Source of the DNA: a bacterium
GTDB taxonomy: Bacteria > Bacillota_I > Bacilli_A > RF39 > UBA660
DNA length: 15,829 nt
Direction of reading: 5' to 3'
Assembly: GCA_014846175.1 (NCBI GenBank)
Contig: RKAV01000028.1
Location: 1 to 15,829 of the forward strand
The notes below the pieces were generated by a model. It was not told the origin of the DNA, made no database searches, and saw nothing but the letters and a program-made list of their open reading frames with translations. A program made the position numbers and the translations under genes. Of the stretch, positions 13,848 to 15,829 are shown piece by piece. The number at the start of each line of letters is the position of its first letter. Position 1 is the stretch's first letter.

Positions 13848-14780
13848 ATGAAAGAAATACATAAGAGCGTTTTACTACAAGAAACAGTAGATTCTCTTTC
13901 TTTAAAAGAAGAAGATATAGTCGTTGATATGACTTTAGGATTTGCAGGACATAGTAGTGAAATATTAAAAAGAATAAAAAGAGGTTACCTATTCGCCTTT
14001 GATCAAGATAGTGAAGTTTTTACCTATAGTAGAAATCGTCTTAATGCTATAGGTAATAACTTTGAATTGATTCATGCTAATTTTAGTGACGCTAAAAAAG
14101 AACTTTTAAAAAGAAATATTACTAAAGTAGATGCTATAATATATGATCTTGGAGTGTCAAGCTATCAGTTAGATAATAAAGAACGAGGCTTTAGTTATAA
14201 TAATGACGCTACTCTTGATATGCGTATGAATAGAGATAATCCATTAACAGCAAAAATAGTAGTTAATACCTATAGTGAAGATGAACTTACAAGAATATTT
14301 AAACTATATGGAGAAAGTAAATTTGCAAGAAGTATTGCTAGAAATATAGTTAATAAAAGACGCGAAAAAGAAATAAATACTACTTTAGAACTTGTATCAA
14401 TAATAAAAGAAGCTGTACCAATGAAAGAAAGAATCAAGAAACATCCAGCTAAACAAATATTTCAAGCAATTAGAATAGAAGTTAATAAAGAATTAGATGT
14501 TTTAATATCATCATTAAAAGACTCTTTAGATTTACTTAATGTAGGAGGAAGATTAGCAGTTATAACTTTTCATTCCTTAGAAGATAAAATAGTAAAAGAT
14601 ACTTTTAGAAAAGTAAGTGAAGTAGATTATCTTAGTAAAGGTCTTCCTAATATACCAGAAGATAAACTACCTGACTTTAAAATAATAACAAAGAAAGGAA
14701 TAGTACCAACTTCAAAAGAAGAAGAAGAAAATCATAGATCACATAGTGCTAGACTTAGAGTGATAGAAAGAATAAAATAG
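13848..14780 (+). CDS. rsmH: 16S rRNA N4-cytosine-1402 methyltransferase RsmH (MraW)
   Basis: RsmH methylates N4 of C1402 in the decoding site of 16S rRNA using S-adenosylmethionine. The 310-residue protein is of normal family length. Marks include HKSVLLQE (5-12), SAM motif I DMTLGFAGHS (27-36), FAFDQD (49-54), DLGVSS (100-105), ERGFSYN (112-118), LDMRM (123-127) and the C-terminal TFHSLEDKIVK. AAAGGA (13833-13838) precedes ATG 13848 by 9 bases. It is the first gene of the division (dcw) cluster here, with ftsL 16 bases downstream. Normally mraZ comes just before it; here that place is taken by a divergent accessory array. Confidence 0.96.
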   Translation: MKEIHKSVLLQETVDSLSLKEEDIVVDMTLGFAGHSSEILKRIKRGYLFAFDQDSEVFTYSRNRLNAIGNNFELIHANFSDAKKELLKRNITKVDAIIYDLGVSSYQLDNKERGFSYNNDATLDMRMNRDNPLTAKIVVNTYSEDELTRIFKLYGESKFARSIARNIVNKRREKEINTTLELVSIIKEAVPMKERIKKHPAKQIFQAIRIEVNKELDVLISSLKDSLDLLNVGGRLAVITFHSLEDKIVKDTFRKVSEVDYLSKGLPNIPEDKLPDFKIITKKGIVPTSKEEEENHRSHSARLRVIERIK

Positions 14781-14796
14781 AAGGGACTTGATTTAT

Positions 14797-15102
14797 ATGG
14801 CAAAGAAAAAAGTTAAAAAAAGAATCAAGATGAGTAAATTTGAACGCTTACTATATATCTTTGCTATTACTTTACTAGTAACTCTACCTATAACAATTGT
14901 TTTTTCTAAAGCTACGTTATCACAAGTTAATTTTGAAGTAGAAAAACAAAAAAAATTAATAGAAGCTCAGAATAAAACTAATGAAAGTTTATCTATGAAA
15001 ATAAATGAATTAGCATCACTTGATAAAATACAAGAAGTTGCCAAAAGCGAAGGATTAAGTTATAATAACAATAATATAAAGAATGTTGAAGATGAGAAAT
15101 AG
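14797..15102 (+). CDS. ftsL: Cell division protein FtsL-like
   Basis: FtsL is a small bitopic membrane protein that, with DivIC/FtsB and DivIB/FtsQ, activates septal wall synthesis. The 101-residue protein has a basic cytoplasmic start (MAKKKVKKRIKMSK), one transmembrane helix (about 18-37) and an outer coiled coil (about 42-73). It ends with DKIQEVAKSEGL, a typical FtsL/DivIC ending. Sequence identity in this family is always low, so the call rests on architecture and on position between rsmH and the division PBP. ATG 14797 is preferred over TTG 14788, because AAGGGA (14781-14786) is spaced correctly only for the ATG. A 12-base gap leads to the PBP gene. Confidence 0.88.
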   Translation: MAKKKVKKRIKMSKFERLLYIFAITLLVTLPITIVFSKATLSQVNFEVEKQKKLIEAQNKTNESLSMKINELASLDKIQEVAKSEGLSYNNNNIKNVEDEK

Positions 15103-15113
15103 GTGGTGTAATT

Positions 15114-15829
15114 ATGCGAAAAAAGAAACCTAGAAATACTGTTAAACTAAGTAAGTTATTTATGATAGGTTCTCTTTTTTTGTTTGTTTTAATGATTGCA
15201 AGAGTAATACAACTAGGTTTATCTAAAGATGTTGATGGTGTTAATTTACAGGCATTAGCTAGTAAAAGAACTACTAAAACTGTTACTATAAAAGCAAAAA
15301 GAGGTAATATTTATACTAGTGATAATGAAGTATTAGCACAAAATGTTTCTTCTTATAAATTAATTGCTTATTTAGATTCTAAAAGAACTACTAATAAAAA
15401 TAAACCTCAACATGTAGTAGATAAAGATTTAACGGCTGAAAAATTAGCTCCTATTCTAGGAATTAGTAAAGAAGAAATACTAACTTATTTAAATAAAAAG
15501 AATGTTTATCAAACAGAATTTGGTAGTAAAGGAAAAGGATTAACAGAATTAACTAAAGAGAAAATAGAAGCTTTGAATCTACCAGGGTTAGACTTTGAAG
15601 AAAGCTTTAAAAGATATTATCCTAAAGGGGATTTCTTATCTTATATGATAGGTTATGCTAAAGAAGATGATGATACAGGTACTATTAAAGGAGAAATGGG
15701 ATTAGAGAAATACTATGATAAGACTTTATCAGGAACTGATGGTTATACTACTTATCAGAAAGACTTAAGAGGTTATAAAATAGCTGGGACAAAAGAAGTT
15801 AGTAAGAAAGCTTCAGATGGTAAAAATAT
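15114..15829 (+). CDS. Class B penicillin-binding protein (FtsI/PBP2B-like), cut by right edge
   Basis: Class B PBPs are transpeptidases that cross-link peptidoglycan; the one next to ftsL serves the division septum. About 238 residues are visible. A basic start (MRKKKPRN) leads to one membrane helix (about 16-34). The dimerisation domain then begins with the conserved RGNIYTSDNEVLAQN and has FKRYYPKGDFLSYMIGY and the conserved GEMGLEKYYDKTLSGTDG. The transpeptidase domain (SxxK, SxN, KTG) lies beyond the window, so activity cannot be judged. AGGTGG (15101-15106) lies just upstream of ATG 15114. It could be ftsI or the sporulation relative spoVD; the context favours the division type. Confidence 0.93.
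   Translation, partial: MRKKKPRNTVKLSKLFMIGSLFLFVLMIARVIQLGLSKDVDGVNLQALASKRTTKTVTIKAKRGNIYTSDNEVLAQNVSSYKLIAYLDSKRTTNKNKPQHVVDKDLTAEKLAPILGISKEEILTYLNKKNVYQTEFGSKGKGLTELTKEKIEALNLPGLDFEESFKRYYPKGDFLSYMIGYAKEDDDTGTIKGEMGLEKYYDKTLSGTDGYTTYQKDLRGYKIAGTKEVSKKASDGKN

Noticed and set aside
1..15829. Mycoplasma genetic code (TGA as Trp)
   Set aside because: TGA ends rlmN and prpC exactly at coupled starts, and tryptophan is encoded by TGG, so the standard bacterial code applies.
1..15829. CRISPR array, tRNA, rRNA, insertion sequence or riboswitch
   Set aside because: I saw no regularly spaced identical repeats, transposase motifs, terminal inverted repeats, tRNA-like cloverleafs or known riboswitch cores.

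Overview
The window looks like a chromosomal segment of a very AT-rich, low-GC Gram-positive bacterium (Firmicutes/Bacillota, possibly one of the uncultured gut Bacilli or Mollicutes-related lineages). The evidence is the strong A/T bias, AGGAGG-type ribosome sites, the Bacillus-like order rlmN-prpC-prkC-rsgA-rpe, and a division cluster rsmH-ftsL-class B PBP. TGA ends rlmN and prpC at tight 4-bp gene overlaps, so the standard bacterial code applies and the Mycoplasma code does not. The presence of a PBP and a PASTA kinase indicates a peptidoglycan cell wall. Exact taxonomy is inference.

Left region (1-1917): the 3' part of a sensor histidine kinase that runs off the window edge, then a broken HipA-like kinase gene (905-1111) whose last codons overlap the start of an intact Fic-domain AMP-transferase gene. 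This region shows decay of toxin-like accessory genes.

Central housekeeping operon (about 1968-7061): an extended -10 promoter drives rlmN, then prpC (PP2C phosphatase), prkC (PASTA Ser/Thr kinase), rsgA (ribosome GTPase) and a ribulose-phosphate 3-epimerase. Four of the five genes are joined by overlaps; rsgA follows prkC by a few bases. A separate promoter serves a membrane-anchored protein of unknown function (7105-7965). It ends at a hairpin terminator facing a convergent DedA-family membrane protein. Divergent from the DedA gene is a membrane-anchored polysaccharide deacetylase.

Minus-strand accessory block (9987-13578): a DNA-binding XRE-type regulator fused to a multi-pass membrane region and a C-terminal coiled coil, and, upstream of it, three tandem genes coding for divergent copies of one unrecognised protein family. 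The block has its own promoters and terminators. It lies directly beside the start of the division cluster, where mraZ would normally be found.

Right region (13733-15829): a promoter with two GTGG repeats that resemble MraZ boxes, although no mraZ gene is present, followed by rsmH, ftsL and a truncated class B penicillin-binding protein gene. The most interesting unexplained items are the three-gene paralogue array with its membrane HTH neighbour, the 21-bp-phased repeats at the regulator promoter, and the MraZ-like boxes that point in both directions in the intergenic region.
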